This document shows positions 36,802-46,900 of a stretch of DNA of 64,000 bases, piece by piece. Under the pieces are notes generated by a model. It saw only the letters and a program-made list of their open reading frames with translations, was not told the origin of the DNA and did no database searches. The DNA comes from Thalassolituus alkanivorans (GTDB lineage: Bacteria; Pseudomonadota; Gammaproteobacteria; Pseudomonadales; Oceanobacteraceae). The stretch lies in assembly GCF_020447205.1 (NCBI RefSeq), contig NZ_JAJAEL010000035.1:444304-508303 (forward strand). Direction: 5' to 3'. The translations under genes and the position numbers were made by a program. Positions within the stretch are counted from its first letter, which is position 1, and each line of letters opens with the position of its first letter.

Positions 36802-37523
36802 AGACCCTGAAAGCCGAAAACCTGGCGAAAAGCTATAACGGCCGGGAAGTGGTAAAAGATGTATCCATGTCTGTGCAAAGCGGTCAGATCGTTGGCCTGC
36901 TGGGACCCAACGGGGCCGGTAAGACCACCTGTTTCTACATGATTGTGAATCTGGTGCAGGCCGATAAAGGCCGCATCAAAATTGACGACGAAGACATCAG
37001 TCATCTGCCGATGCACGGCCGGGCGCAGAAAGGCATTGGCTATCTGCCACAGGAAGCTTCCATTTTCCGCAAATTAAGTGTGGCCGATAATATTCTCGCC
37101 ATTCTCGAAACCCGCAAAGACCTCAACCGTGCACAGCGTCTGGAAAAACTGGAAGAGCTGCTGAATGAGTTTCATATTCAGCATATCCGCAGCAGTCTGG
37201 GCATGGCCTTATCCGGTGGTGAACGGCGCCGGGTCGAGATTGCCCGCGCGCTGGCGGCTGAGCCGTCCTTTATTCTGCTTGATGAGCCGTTCGCCGGGGT
37301 TGACCCGATTTCTGTAGCTGACATCATGGACATCATCCGACAACTCAAGGCACGTGGCATCGGCGTACTCATTACCGACCACAACGTAAGGGAAACTCTG
37401 GCTATCTGTGAGAAAGCCTATATTGTCGGGGGTGGCCATATCATCGCCGAAGGCACCGCTGAACAGGTATTGGCCAGCGAGCAGGTACGCAAAGTGTACC
37501 TGGGTGAGGATTTCCGCCTGTGA
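36798..37523 (+). CDS. lptB: LPS export ATPase LptB
   Basis: Cytoplasmic ABC ATPase that drives extraction of lipopolysaccharide from the inner membrane, 241 residues. Walker [11 protein letters not shown]-loop [13 protein letters not shown], signature LSGGERRR, Walker [14 protein letters not shown] and switch His in ITDHNVRE are all present. The membrane partners LptF and LptG are encoded elsewhere. It is followed by 128 bp with the rpoN promoter. Confidence 0.97.
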   Translation: MKTLKAENLAKSYNGREVVKDVSMSVQSGQIVGLLGPNGAGKTTCFYMIVNLVQADKGRIKIDDEDISHLPMHGRAQKGIGYLPQEASIFRKLSVADNILAILETRKDLNRAQRLEKLEELLNEFHIQHIRSSLGMALSGGERRRVEIARALAAEPSFILLDEPFAGVDPISVADIMDIIRQLKARGIGVLITDHNVRETLAICEKAYIVGGGHIIAEGTAEQVLASEQVRKVYLGEDFRL

Positions 37524-37584
37524 TGGCAAGCCCTGCTGCAGGGAAGTGGCTGATGATCCAAAGCAAAGGAAGATGCACAAAAGA

Positions 37585-37612
37585 TTCCAAGGTTTACCGC
37601 TTGGCGTATAAT
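37585..37612 (+). promoter_or_regulatory. sigma-70-type promoter for rpoN
   Basis: TTCCAA (37585-37590), a 16-bp spacer and the consensus -10 TATAAT (37607-37612), with the rpoN ATG 39 bp downstream. Confidence 0.6.
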
Positions 37613-37651
37613 GCACAGACTATGCCGATACTGAGTGATTACTGAACTTTT

Positions 37652-39151
37652 ATGAAAGCGTCTCTTCAGTTAAAGATGGGTCAGCACCTGACCATGACCC
37701 CTCAGTTGCAACAAGCCATCCGCCTGCTTCAGCTGTCTACCCTTGATCTGCAGCAGGAGATTCAGGAAGCCCTCGATTCCAACCCGATGCTCGAAGTAGA
37801 AGAACACGAGCACGATGACCTGCCCGATCTGTCCCGCAACAGCGATCACGACACCAGCAGCAGCCACGAAGTCAGCAGTCAGGACGACAGCCACAACGAC
37901 ACACCCGAGCTGGATGAACAGTGGTCACAGGAACAACTCCCCGACGACCTGCCGGTCGACAGCCAGTGGGAAGACACCTACCAGACCACCGCCAGCGTTG
38001 CCTCCGGCAGCAGCAGTAACGCCATCGACGACGATTTCGATTACGACTCGCGCCACGCCAGCACCGAAGATCTGCAGGATCATCTGCTGTGGCAACTCAA
38101 TCTGACTCCTATGTCAGATACCGACCGCGAGATCGCCCTGATGCTGATCGATGGTGTGGATGACGACGGCTATCTGCACACCACCGTCGAAGATATTCTG
38201 GAAAGCATGGACCCGGCTCTGGACGTCGAAGAAGACGAAGTCATGGCCGTGCTGCACCGCCTGCAGCAGTTTGATCCGGCCGGTGCTTTTGCCCGCGATC
38301 TGCGTGAATGCCTGCTGCTGCAACTGCAGCAACTGCCGGCTGAGACCCCATGGCTGAACGAAGCCAAAATGGTCATCCGCGATTATATCGAGCTGCTGGG
38401 CAGCAAAGATTACCCAACGCTGATGCGTAAAACCAAGCTGCGCGAAGAAGACCTTAAAGCCGTGCTGCGGCTGATTAAAGAACTGAATCCCAAGCCAGGT
38501 GCCGGCATCAGTGCCGAGCAGGCCGAATACGTGGTGCCCGACGTACTGGTACGCAATATCCGCGACGAATGGCGGGTTGAGCTGAATCCAGATATTGCCC
38601 CCAAGCTGCGCGTTAACGCCGATTACGCCTCACTGGTACGCCGTTCCGATAACAGCACCGACAACGCCTTCTTGCGCGACCACCTGCAGGAAGCGCGCTG
38701 GTTTATCAAAAGTCTGCAAAGCCGCAACGAAACCCTGCTGAAAGTAGCCACCAAAATCGTCGAGTATCAGATCGAGTTTTTCGAACAGGGCGAAGAAGCA
38801 ATGAAGCCGCTGGTGCTGCACGATATTGCCGAAGCCGTTGGTATGCATGAATCCACCATTTCCCGGGTAACCACCCAGAAATACATGCACACGCCACGCG
38901 GAATTTTCGAGCTGAAGTACTTTTTCTCCAGCCATGTCAGTACCGATGGCGGCGGCGAATGTTCCTCCACCGCAATCCGTGCCATGATTAAAAAACTGAT
39001 TGCTGAAGAAAATGCCCGCAAACCGCTGAGCGACAACAAAATCGCCGCAGTGTTGGGTGAAAAAGGCATTCAGGTGGCACGGCGCACGGTAGCCAAATAC
39101 CGTGAGGCTATGATGATTCCGCCTTCGAACGAACGTAAACAATTGATTTAA
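37652..39151 (+). CDS. rpoN: RNA polymerase sigma-54 factor
   Basis: Alternative sigma factor that reads -24/-12 promoters and needs AAA+ activators; in relatives it controls nitrogen use, motility and carbon sources. The 499-residue protein shows the Gln/Leu-rich region I ([18 protein letters not shown]), a long acidic region II (about 50-125, many Asp, Ser and His), the core-binding domain, and the C-terminal RpoN box [14 protein letters not shown] with the preceding helix-turn-helix ([17 protein letters not shown]). Length matches the family. The genes hpf, ptsN, rapZ and ptsO follow. Confidence 0.97.
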   Translation: MKASLQLKMGQHLTMTPQLQQAIRLLQLSTLDLQQEIQEALDSNPMLEVEEHEHDDLPDLSRNSDHDTSSSHEVSSQDDSHNDTPELDEQWSQEQLPDDLPVDSQWEDTYQTTASVASGSSSNAIDDDFDYDSRHASTEDLQDHLLWQLNLTPMSDTDREIALMLIDGVDDDGYLHTTVEDILESMDPALDVEEDEVMAVLHRLQQFDPAGAFARDLRECLLLQLQQLPAETPWLNEAKMVIRDYIELLGSKDYPTLMRKTKLREEDLKAVLRLIKELNPKPGAGISAEQAEYVVPDVLVRNIRDEWRVELNPDIAPKLRVNADYASLVRRSDNSTDNAFLRDHLQEARWFIKSLQSRNETLLKVATKIVEYQIEFFEQGEEAMKPLVLHDIAEAVGMHESTISRVTTQKYMHTPRGIFELKYFFSSHVSTDGGGECSSTAIRAMIKKLIAEENARKPLSDNKIAAVLGEKGIQVARRTVAKYREAMMIPPSNERKQLI

Positions 39152-39183
39152 AAAACAACAAGCCAGCAACAAGGAGTCTGGAC

Positions 39184-39486
39184 ATGAAGATTAATATCAG
39201 CGGTCACCACGTTGACGTTACCGAATCTCTGCAAGCGTACGTAGACGAAAAAATGTCCAAGCTGGGACGCCACTTTGACAACATCACCAACGGCCAGGTA
39301 ACCCTGACCGTTATTAAAGAGCGCATGATTGCTGAAGCCACCATCCACGTCAGCGGTGCCGACCTGCACGCCAGCGCTGAGCACGATGATATGTATGCCG
39401 CAATCGATCAGATGACCGACAAGCTCGACCGTCAGGTACTGAAACACAAAGAAAAACTGGTGGCGCGGCAACACGGACAAGGCTGA
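39184..39486 (+). CDS. hpf: ribosome hibernation-promoting factor, short form
   Basis: Binds the 30S subunit and helps to form inactive 100S ribosomes in stationary phase, 100 residues. MKINISGHHVDVTESLQAYV is the family N-terminus, and AEHDDMYAAIDQMTDKLDRQ the conserved C-terminal helix. The protein lacks the extra dimerisation domain of long HPF, so it is the short form. It starts 32 bp after rpoN. Confidence 0.93.
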   Translation: MKINISGHHVDVTESLQAYVDEKMSKLGRHFDNITNGQVTLTVIKERMIAEATIHVSGADLHASAEHDDMYAAIDQMTDKLDRQVLKHKEKLVARQHGQG

Positions 39487-39489
39487 TTA

Positions 39490-39954
39490 ATGGACATTCG
39501 CATCGAGGATATCCTCACACCGGAACGCAGTCTGATAGATGCTCCGGTTTCCAGTAAAAAGAAATTACTGGAGTACCTGGCAGGTTTTATCGCAGAACAA
39601 CTCAGCGACAGCTCTGCCGACGATATTTACGAGCGATTACTCAGCCGTGAACGCCTCGGCAGCACCGGGATTGGCGAAGGTATTGCCATTCCCCACTGCC
39701 GGCTGAAGCAGTGCGACCAGGCGATGGGCGTACTGCTGCGTCTGGTGGAGCCGGTGGATTACGACGCCATTGACCGCAAGCCGGTCGATCTGGTGTTTGC
39801 TCTGCTGGTTCCCGAAGAAGCTACTGAACAGCACCTGCAGGTTCTGGCGATGCTGGCACGCAACTTCAGCGAGCCGGCCTACCGCGAGGCACTGCGCAAA
39901 GCGCCGGATGCGCAACGGTTTTATCAGCGGGCGCTGAGCGGACAACCGGGCTGA
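39490..39954 (+). CDS. ptsN: nitrogen-regulatory phosphotransferase IIA component
   Basis: EIIA-Ntr of the nitrogen-related phosphotransferase system, a regulatory chain (PtsP, PtsO, PtsN) that controls potassium uptake and carbon/nitrogen balance rather than sugar transport. The 154-residue protein has the phosphorylated His in GIGEGIAIPHCRL (about residue 65). It begins 3 bp after hpf. Confidence 0.95.
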   Translation: MDIRIEDILTPERSLIDAPVSSKKKLLEYLAGFIAEQLSDSSADDIYERLLSRERLGSTGIGEGIAIPHCRLKQCDQAMGVLLRLVEPVDYDAIDRKPVDLVFALLVPEEATEQHLQVLAMLARNFSEPAYREALRKAPDAQRFYQRALSGQPG

Positions 39955-39987
39955 CATCAGCCCAACGGGCAATGGAGGAGCACAGCA

Positions 39988-40860
39988 ATGCGTTTAGTGG
40001 TGATCAGCGGCCGGTCCGGCTCAGGAAAATCCAGTGCTCTGCACGTACTGGAAGATCTGGGCTTCTACTGCATTGATAACCTGCCGGTTGCTTTGTTGCC
40101 AGCGCTGGCCCGCCAGACCGAAAGCGAAGAAAAACTGGCCAAAGTCGCCGTCAGTGTTGACGCCCGCAATCTGCCCCATGCCTTCGACAATATCCACGAT
40201 GTACTGCACCAGCTGCCCAGCGAAGAATACCAGCTGGATGTCGTCTATCTCGACGCCAGCGAAGAAGTGTTGCTGCAGCGCTTCAGCTCCACCCGGCGAA
40301 AGCACCCACTAACCAGCAAGAGCACATCTCTGGCCGAAGCCATCGATAAAGAGCGCCTGCTGCTGGAACCCATCGCTAATCTTGCCGATCTGACGCTGGA
40401 TACCACCAGCATGTCGGTGCATGAGCTGCGCAGCCTGATTAAATTGCGGGTGGCGGATAAAACCAGCACCGACATCGCCATCCTGTTTGAATCTTTCGGC
40501 TTCAAGCATGGCATCCCGATCGATGCCGATTATGTATTCGATGTACGCAACCTGCCCAACCCTTACTGGGACCCGGCACTGCGCGCCTTTACCGGGCGCG
40601 ACCCGGCAATCATTGATTTCCTCGCCCGGGAGCCTCAGGTCGGACAAATGCAGCAGGACATCAGCGGGTTTATTCAGCGCTGGCTGCCTGCCTTTGTCGA
40701 TGCCAACCGCAGCTATATGACCATTGCCATCGGCTGCACCGGCGGGCAGCACCGCTCCGTTTACCTGGCAGAGCAACTTAAGGCAGAATTCTGTCATCAT
40801 TACAGCAATGTTCAGGTCCGCCACCGCGAGCTGGGCAGTGCCGACATTAATCAGGACTGA
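39988..40860 (+). CDS. rapZ: RNase adapter protein RapZ
   Basis: Nucleotide-binding protein that in enteric bacteria guides RNase E to the GlmZ/GlmY small RNAs and so controls GlmS and cell-wall precursors, 290 residues. Walker A GRSGSGKSSALHVLED is at the N-terminus; the C-terminal RNA-binding domain has DVRNLPNPYWDP and AIGCTGGQHRSVYLAE. Whether its RNA targets exist in this organism is unknown. It lies between ptsN and ptsO (6 bp). Confidence 0.96.
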   Translation: MRLVVISGRSGSGKSSALHVLEDLGFYCIDNLPVALLPALARQTESEEKLAKVAVSVDARNLPHAFDNIHDVLHQLPSEEYQLDVVYLDASEEVLLQRFSSTRRKHPLTSKSTSLAEAIDKERLLLEPIANLADLTLDTTSMSVHELRSLIKLRVADKTSTDIAILFESFGFKHGIPIDADYVFDVRNLPNPYWDPALRAFTGRDPAIIDFLAREPQVGQMQQDISGFIQRWLPAFVDANRSYMTIAIGCTGGQHRSVYLAEQLKAEFCHHYSNVQVRHRELGSADINQD

Positions 40861-40865
40861 TACGG

Positions 40866-41135
40866 ATGACCAGCACCGAAATCACCATCATCAATAAGCT
40901 GGGCCTGCACGCCCGCGCAGCCGCCAAGCTGGTTTCCACAGCCGCTGCTTATTCCTGCCAGATCAAAGTCGGTTACCCCGACCGCATGGTCGACGGTAAG
41001 AGCATTATGGCAGTGATGATGCTGGCCGCCAGCAAAGGCACCAACATACATATCCATGCTGAAGGCCAGGATGCTGAACACGCACTGGCAGCCCTGATTG
41101 ATCTTATTAACCGGCGTTTTGACGAAGAAGAATAG
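40866..41135 (+). CDS. ptsO: phosphocarrier protein NPr
   Basis: HPr-like carrier of the nitrogen phosphotransferase chain, 89 residues; it passes phosphate from PtsP to PtsN. The active-site His is in NKLGLHARAAAKLV, and MVDGKSIMAVMMLAASKGT is the typical second helix region. The position after rapZ and the absence of sugar-PTS genes support NPr over HPr. Confidence 0.94.
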   Translation: MTSTEITIINKLGLHARAAAKLVSTAAAYSCQIKVGYPDRMVDGKSIMAVMMLAASKGTNIHIHAEGQDAEHALAALIDLINRRFDEEE

Positions 41136-41244
41136 CCCGGCAAAACAATCTTCTACGCGCAATTCTGCGAGTAGTTTCGTGGTATCAGAGGCCTAATCAG
41201 GCTAGAATCTGAGCATTCAACCATCCCCTGGACCGAACCGACGC

Positions 41245-42600
41245 ATGGCACAGCAGACCGAAAAGGCTAAAGCCAAGTTACACAGCCTGACCGCCGCGCT
41301 GGAAAGTGGTGCGCTGGCGCAGGTGCGTCGCATCCTGAATTCGGGTCTGGCACCGGTTGATATCGCCCACCTGATCGAATCCTCTCCGCCTAAAGCCCGT
41401 AAGCTGCTGTGGGAACTGGTCGATAAGGAACTCGAAGGCGAGGTCATGCAGAACCTCAGCGAGGAGCTGCAAAGCCACTTCCTGAGCGACATGAGTGCCG
41501 AAGAAGTTGTCGACCTGACCGCCGACCTCGACACCGATGACGTGGCCGACATGCTGCAGCAGCTGCCTGAGCGTGTAACTCAGGAAGTTCTGGAGTCGAT
41601 GGACCACCAGGACCGTGCCCGTCTTGAGGCCGTTCTGGGCTATCCGGAAGACAGCGCCGGTGGTCTGATGAACACCGATACCGTGACCATCCGTCCGGAT
41701 ATCACTCTTGAAGTTGTACTGCGCTACCTGCGCCGCCACAAATCCCTGCCCGCCATGACCGATAACCTGTTGGTGGTTAACCGCCAGAACGAATTTATCG
41801 GCACGCTGGCGATCAGCAAACTGCTGGTCAGCGACCCGCAACAAACCGTACGTGAGGTGATGAGCACCGACGCGCGGGTTATTCAGGCAACCCAGCACGA
41901 GAGCGAAGTTGCCAAACTGTTCGAACGCCACGATCTGGTATCGGCACCGGTGGTTGATGCCGCCGGTATGCTGCTTGGCCGTATCACCATCGATGACGTG
42001 GTTGACGTTATCCGCGAAACCGCGGACCACTCGCTGATGAGTATGGCCGGTCTGGATGACGAAGAAGATACCTTCGCCCCGACGCTGAAAACCAGCCGTC
42101 GCCGCGCCGTCTGGCTGGGCATTAATCTGCTCACCGCACTGGCCGCCTCTGCGGTCATCGGCCTGTTTGATAAAACCATCGAGCAGGTTGTGGCTCTTGC
42201 TGTTTTAATGCCGATTGTCGCCAGCATGGGCGGTATCGCCGGCAGTCAGGTGCTGACTCTGGTTATCCGTGGCCAGGCACTTGGCCATCTCAGCGGCAGT
42301 AACTTCCGCTGGCTGTTTAACCGCGAAATTATGGTCGCCGCCATTAATGGCGTGCTCTGGGCTGTGGTTATCGCCTTAATTACATACGCCTGGTTCCGTG
42401 ACCCGGCGATCGCCCTGATTATCGGCGCGGCCATTATCATCAATCTGATGGTCGCTGCCATGGCCGGCGCCAGTCTGCCACTGCTGCTCAAGGCCCGTGG
42501 CATCGATCCCGCCCTGGCTGGCAGCGTGGTGCTGACCACCGTCACCGACGTGATCGGCTTTCTATCTTTCCTGGGGTTAGCTACCCTGTTCTATCTGTAA
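41245..42600 (+). CDS. mgtE: magnesium transporter MgtE
   Basis: Magnesium-gated inner-membrane channel, 451 residues. A helical cytoplasmic N-domain (about 1-130, with LTADLDTDDVADMLQQLP) is followed by two CBS domains (about 135-255, with RLEAVLGYPEDSAGGLMNT at their edge), a connecting helix, and five membrane helices from about residue 290. The pore motif near the last helices includes VVLTTVTDVIGF. I see no M-box riboswitch in the 109 bp before it. Confidence 0.94.
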   Translation: MAQQTEKAKAKLHSLTAALESGALAQVRRILNSGLAPVDIAHLIESSPPKARKLLWELVDKELEGEVMQNLSEELQSHFLSDMSAEEVVDLTADLDTDDVADMLQQLPERVTQEVLESMDHQDRARLEAVLGYPEDSAGGLMNTDTVTIRPDITLEVVLRYLRRHKSLPAMTDNLLVVNRQNEFIGTLAISKLLVSDPQQTVREVMSTDARVIQATQHESEVAKLFERHDLVSAPVVDAAGMLLGRITIDDVVDVIRETADHSLMSMAGLDDEEDTFAPTLKTSRRRAVWLGINLLTALAASAVIGLFDKTIEQVVALAVLMPIVASMGGIAGSQVLTLVIRGQALGHLSGSNFRWLFNREIMVAAINGVLWAVVIALITYAWFRDPAIALIIGAAIIINLMVAAMAGASLPLLLKARGIDPALAGSVVLTTVTDVIGFLSFLGLATLFYL

Positions 42601-42620
42601 CCTGCATTAAAGTACCCCTG

Positions 42621-43133
42621 ATGAACGAATCTGATTACCCGGACGACGAGATCGAATACGTCAGTAAGTCCGAAATGAAGCGCGAAGCAGAGCGCTGGCA
42701 AGAACTGGGCAAACGTCTGACTGAGCTGAATGCCACCAAGTGGAAAGAGCTGCCGATCAGCGAAACCCTGTACAACGCTCTGGTGGAAAACGCCAGACTG
42801 AAGCAACACGAAGCCAAGCGCCGCCATATGCAGTACATTGGCCGTCTGGTTGGTGATGAAGACCGGGATGCGATTCAGGCAAAGCTCGACCTGTTTGATC
42901 CGTCCAGCGAAGCCTACGGCCGCCGCATCCGCCAGCAGGAGTTGTGGCGTACCCGCCTGGTCAGCGACAGCAACGGGCTGAATGCTTTTATCGAAGAGTT
43001 TCCGGCGGTGGACCGCCAGCAACTGCGCAATCTGGTGCGTAACGCCCAGAAAGAAATGAGCAGCGAACCACCGAAGCCCGGCAGTTCGTACAAAAAACTG
43101 TTTCAGTTTATCAAGGAGCAGATGGCCGACTAG
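42621..43133 (+). CDS. yjgA: YjgA/DarP, ribosome-associated protein
   Basis: Highly charged 170-residue cytoplasmic protein of the YjgA (DarP) family, which binds late 50S ribosome precursors in E. coli. EYVSKSEMKREAERWQELG and LNATKWKELPISETLYNAL are the conserved stretches, then RRHMQYIGRLV. Its gene usually neighbours pmbA, which is absent here; instead it converges on nit with a 12-bp gap. Confidence 0.93.
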   Translation: MNESDYPDDEIEYVSKSEMKREAERWQELGKRLTELNATKWKELPISETLYNALVENARLKQHEAKRRHMQYIGRLVGDEDRDAIQAKLDLFDPSSEAYGRRIRQQELWRTRLVSDSNGLNAFIEEFPAVDRQQLRNLVRNAQKEMSSEPPKPGSSYKKLFQFIKEQMAD

Positions 43134-43144
43134 CTGCCATCCGT

Positions 43145-43942
43145 TCAGAAACGCCGGTGCTCTGTCACCGGCATTTTTTTGCGTACCTCCGACAGCTGCG
43201 GCAGATCAATCTTCGCCAGCGCCACTCCGGCCTCTTCTTCCAGCTCTGTCAGCACGCTTCCCCAGGCATCAATAATCTGTGAATGACCATAGGTACGGCG
43301 TTTATCGTCATGCCAGCCGCACTGGTTCGCGGCCAGCACATAGCACTGGGTTTCAATCGCGCGGGCACGCAGCAGTGTTTGCCAGTGCGCTGCACCGGTG
43401 GTGTAGGTAAAGGCCGCGGGCACAGAAATCAGCTCCGCGCCCTGCTCGCGCAGACGCTGAAACACCCCCGGAAAGCGCAGGTCGTAACAGATCACCAGCC
43501 CCAGACGACCGGCCGGTGTATCCACCAGCACCACCTCATCCCCGGGTGCAAAGCGTTCTGATTCACGGTAACTGCCGTGAGCATCTCCAACATCGACATC
43601 AAACAGATGAATCTTGTCGTAGCGGGCAACCTGTTCGCCTTCGCTGTTAAACACCAGACAGGCCGAACGCACCCGCGGATCTCCGTCCGGGCATGGCATC
43701 GGCACGGCACCGGCCACCAGCCAGAGTTTCAGCTCCTGCGCCCAGCCGGCCAGACGCTGCACATACTGCGGATCAGCGGCAATGGTGTTGTACTGCTTAC
43801 CATCCAGTGTGAGGAACATTTCCGGCAGCAACGCCAGCACTGCACCCTGTGCCGCTGCCTGCTGCAGCAAGTCATAGGCCTGTGCCAGATTGTGTTCAAT
43901 CTGGGGCTGGCTGCTGAACTGAATCACCGCGACGTTAGCCAT
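43145..43942 (-). CDS. carbon-nitrogen hydrolase, Nit-type (probable deaminated glutathione amidase)
   Basis: Nitrilase-superfamily amidase of 265 residues. The catalytic triad is visible: Glu41 (LLPEMFL), Lys110 (YDKIHLFDVD) and Cys152 (VICYDLRFPGVF). The KIHLFDVDVGD and RFPGVFQRLREQGAE stretches place it near Nit1, which removes the amide from deaminated glutathione; the exact substrate is inferred. It overlaps yhdP by 1 base. Its last ten codons overlap the terminator of the convergent yjgA gene. Confidence 0.9.
   Translation of the reverse strand: MANVAVIQFSSQPQIEHNLAQAYDLLQQAAAQGAVLALLPEMFLTLDGKQYNTIAADPQYVQRLAGWAQELKLWLVAGAVPMPCPDGDPRVRSACLVFNSEGEQVARYDKIHLFDVDVGDAHGSYRESERFAPGDEVVLVDTPAGRLGLVICYDLRFPGVFQRLREQGAELISVPAAFTYTTGAAHWQTLLRARAIETQCYVLAANQCGWHDDKRRTYGHSQIIDAWGSVLTELEEEAGVALAKIDLPQLSEVRKKMPVTEHRRF
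43153..43180 (+). terminator. terminator of yjgA embedded in the 3' end of nit
   Basis: GCCGGTG (43153-43159) and CACCGGC (43166-43172) pair across a 6-nt loop, followed by A and seven T on the plus strand. It lies 20 nt after the yjgA stop codon, but within the coding sequence of nit on the other strand. Confidence 0.88.
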
Positions 43943-46900
43943 CAGTCGTCATCGCCTCCGCCGAAGATATAGAAAATACTCTTGAAGCGTTCCAGCAGGC
44001 TGCGGCTCTTCTTACCGTCGACCTTATCGTCAAAGGCCTGATTGATCTTCAGATCCGGTTTTTCCCAGGTGCCTTTCAGGTCGTAACTGGCACTGGTGAA
44101 GCGTGCCAGCTCGTCACCAATCAGCTTCTCGGTAACATAAATCGAGGCCGCTACCGGCGGTGCCAGACCGGCCAGCAGCGCCACCATCGGCAGCGTACTG
44201 GATACCGGGAAGGTCACCGCCAGCTTCATATCCAGCGTCTGGGTCTTCAGATCGGTGCTGCCTGAGGTCAGGAATTTACCACCCGGGCCGTCCATGCTCA
44301 GCGGCTCGGTCAGGGTCAGCAGGCCATTTTCAATCCGCGCTTTGCCTTTCAGTGTGTCGAAGGCCACCCCGGACTGATACAGATCGGAGAAGTCGAGCTT
44401 CAGGCGGCGGGCGACCGAATTAAAGTTCAGCGCACCAAAGGCTTTTAACGCTCCGGCACCTTCGGCAGCCATATTGCCGTCTTTCACACGGAAACTGGCC
44501 AGACCATTGAGAGTTTTGTTGTTGTAAGCCAGTGGCGAGCCCTGCCAGTTCAGCTGCAGGGTCGAGCGCATATCCTTACCTTCAATCGCGGCTTCCTGAC
44601 GGAAAGCGCGCTGCACCCGGCCAATGTCGTTACTGCTGATCTGCAGCGTATCGAGGCGGGTCTGATGCTCGTCACCCTGCTTCAGCCAGTACACATCCCC
44701 GGTAAAGGCCATACCTTTCATATCACTGTCGTGCAGAGTGATCTGCATACCATCAGCCTGTGGCCGGCTGCTGAGTTTCCAGCGACCAAAGTTACGGCTG
44801 CCGACATAAAGCTCTGCAAGATCCATATCCATCGGCGGGAAATCCGCCGGATTGAGCGCTGCCAGCGGATCAGGCTTGTCAGCAACCACCGTCACCTCAT
44901 CCTGGCTGCCATCCAGCGTCGCCAGGTTTCCCGGCTCCTCTTCACTTTGCGGCAAATGAATATAGTCCAGCGCCAGCTGAATCGGCTCATTGCCCGGCAG
45001 CATACGGATTTTGCCCTTCACCAGCGTGCTGTCGACGTCAAAATCCCATTCATCCCACTGCTGGGCAGCAATGATATGGGTTGGCCCCATCGCCGTTCCC
45101 CAGGCATCCACGCCGCCCAGCGTCAGATTAATACTGCGCAGCGGATTATTACTGTGCGCAGTTGCCTCACCTTTGACTGTGGCACCGGCTTTCTGCGCCT
45201 TGCTTTCTGCTGCCAGCAGGCCGGACAGATGCTGCCAGGTGTCCCACCAGTCCGCGGCAACAATGGATTCACTCAGCTGGCCACGAACCACCACACCTTT
45301 ATCACTCGGCAGGAAAGGTTCCGAGCCGCCAAGGTACACCTGCCCCCGGTTCAGGCCATCAGCATCCAGCGCCAGTGCGGCACGCAACAGGTTATCGTAG
45401 TTGAGGTTGATCCGGGTTTCAGTGCCGGGCTCGACCCGCAACTCCATCGGCCGTGCAGCACTATCGGCTGTTTTACCTAACGGATAAGGCAGATCAATAG
45501 CCGTGCCCTGCAGATCGGAATTGAAATTAAACACCACACCCTGGGCGCCAACGGTCAGACGGGCGTTGTAGTCCAGAGCGCCACTGACCGGATCCAGCAA
45601 AAACAGTGGCATCCACTGTTTAAAACGATCCCAGCGGGCATCACCATTGGCACTCAGCACCATATCGAAGCCACCGGGGCGACCGACCGATTCGATACCG
45701 GCATTAAAGTGACCGCCGAAAACATCGCCTTCGAGCCAGTCGGACAGCAGACCTACCTGGCTGTTGTAACGCAGCCGGCCTTTGAGGTTTGCCAGATCAA
45801 TATTGAGGTCGTCCAGACGCAGCTGGTTATCGCTCAGCTCCACGTCCAGTTTGATCTCGGGTTCGGTGTGCTCAGAGCCCAGCGGCATTTCCAGCAGCAT
45901 ATTGGCCGTCATCGGACCATTGGCCTGCCAGTGATCAAAGGCATTGTTCACCACGCCCTGTAATGGCGTTTCGGTGAAATAACGTAATGCGTCGCCACTG
46001 TCTCCGCGCAGACGACCGGCCACCGACAGTTCGGTGTGGCCATCACGTCCCGGACGTAAACGCACCCGGCCGGAATGCGGCACCAGCTCGCCACCCAGGG
46101 TTTTGCCCTGTTCCAGCCAGACATCCAGCGCCGGGGCGTCCATCATCAGCCGCCCTTTAACAGCGCTCAGCGCCGGCCAGTCCGGCATATATTTCAGTTC
46201 GGCACCTTCCACTTCCAGATACAGCTGAGTGGTCAGGCTGTTGTCAGGATGTTCGTGCTCAAGGTTACCGTGCAGCAAGAAAGCGGCATCGCGGAAGTCT
46301 CCGGCCACAATCGACTGACCGAGCCAGTCACGGACGGCCTCATCAAGAACGTCGGGCACCAGTTGCGAACGCAGACTGGCCGGTGCCTGTGGTAAACCAA
46401 ACAGCAGACTCAGGCTGGACTCGGTCGCGCTGTGGCTGCGCGGCAGGTTCACCGCCAGCTCACCACTGACAGGCCATGCCATCGTCGAGTCATTTTCCTG
46501 CAGTGCGGCTTTCAGACCACGCAGCTGCAGCTGATAGAAATCGGGTTTGATTGCCCAGTAGAAACGCGCAGACAACTGCTGCAGCGTCCAGGGCTGGCTG
46601 TAAACATCGGCCAGATGAACGCTCAGATCATCACCTTTCACCTGTAACAAACCACCCTGTGGTTGCAGATGCAGCGTACCGGTTACATCGCTGAACGCCG
46701 GAATGCCGTGATAGGCCGCGCTGCTGGCATTGACAATATCGCTGCGCACATCCACTTGCCAATGCTCGCCGGGTAACAGCGAAATACGCAGATTACGCGC
46801 TTCTCCGCGGCCGTCAGTACCTTCAACATATTGGTCGAACGGCTCGGGCAATAACTGATGGTCAAGAATAAAACGGCGGGCAGCTGCCACATCCAGCAAC

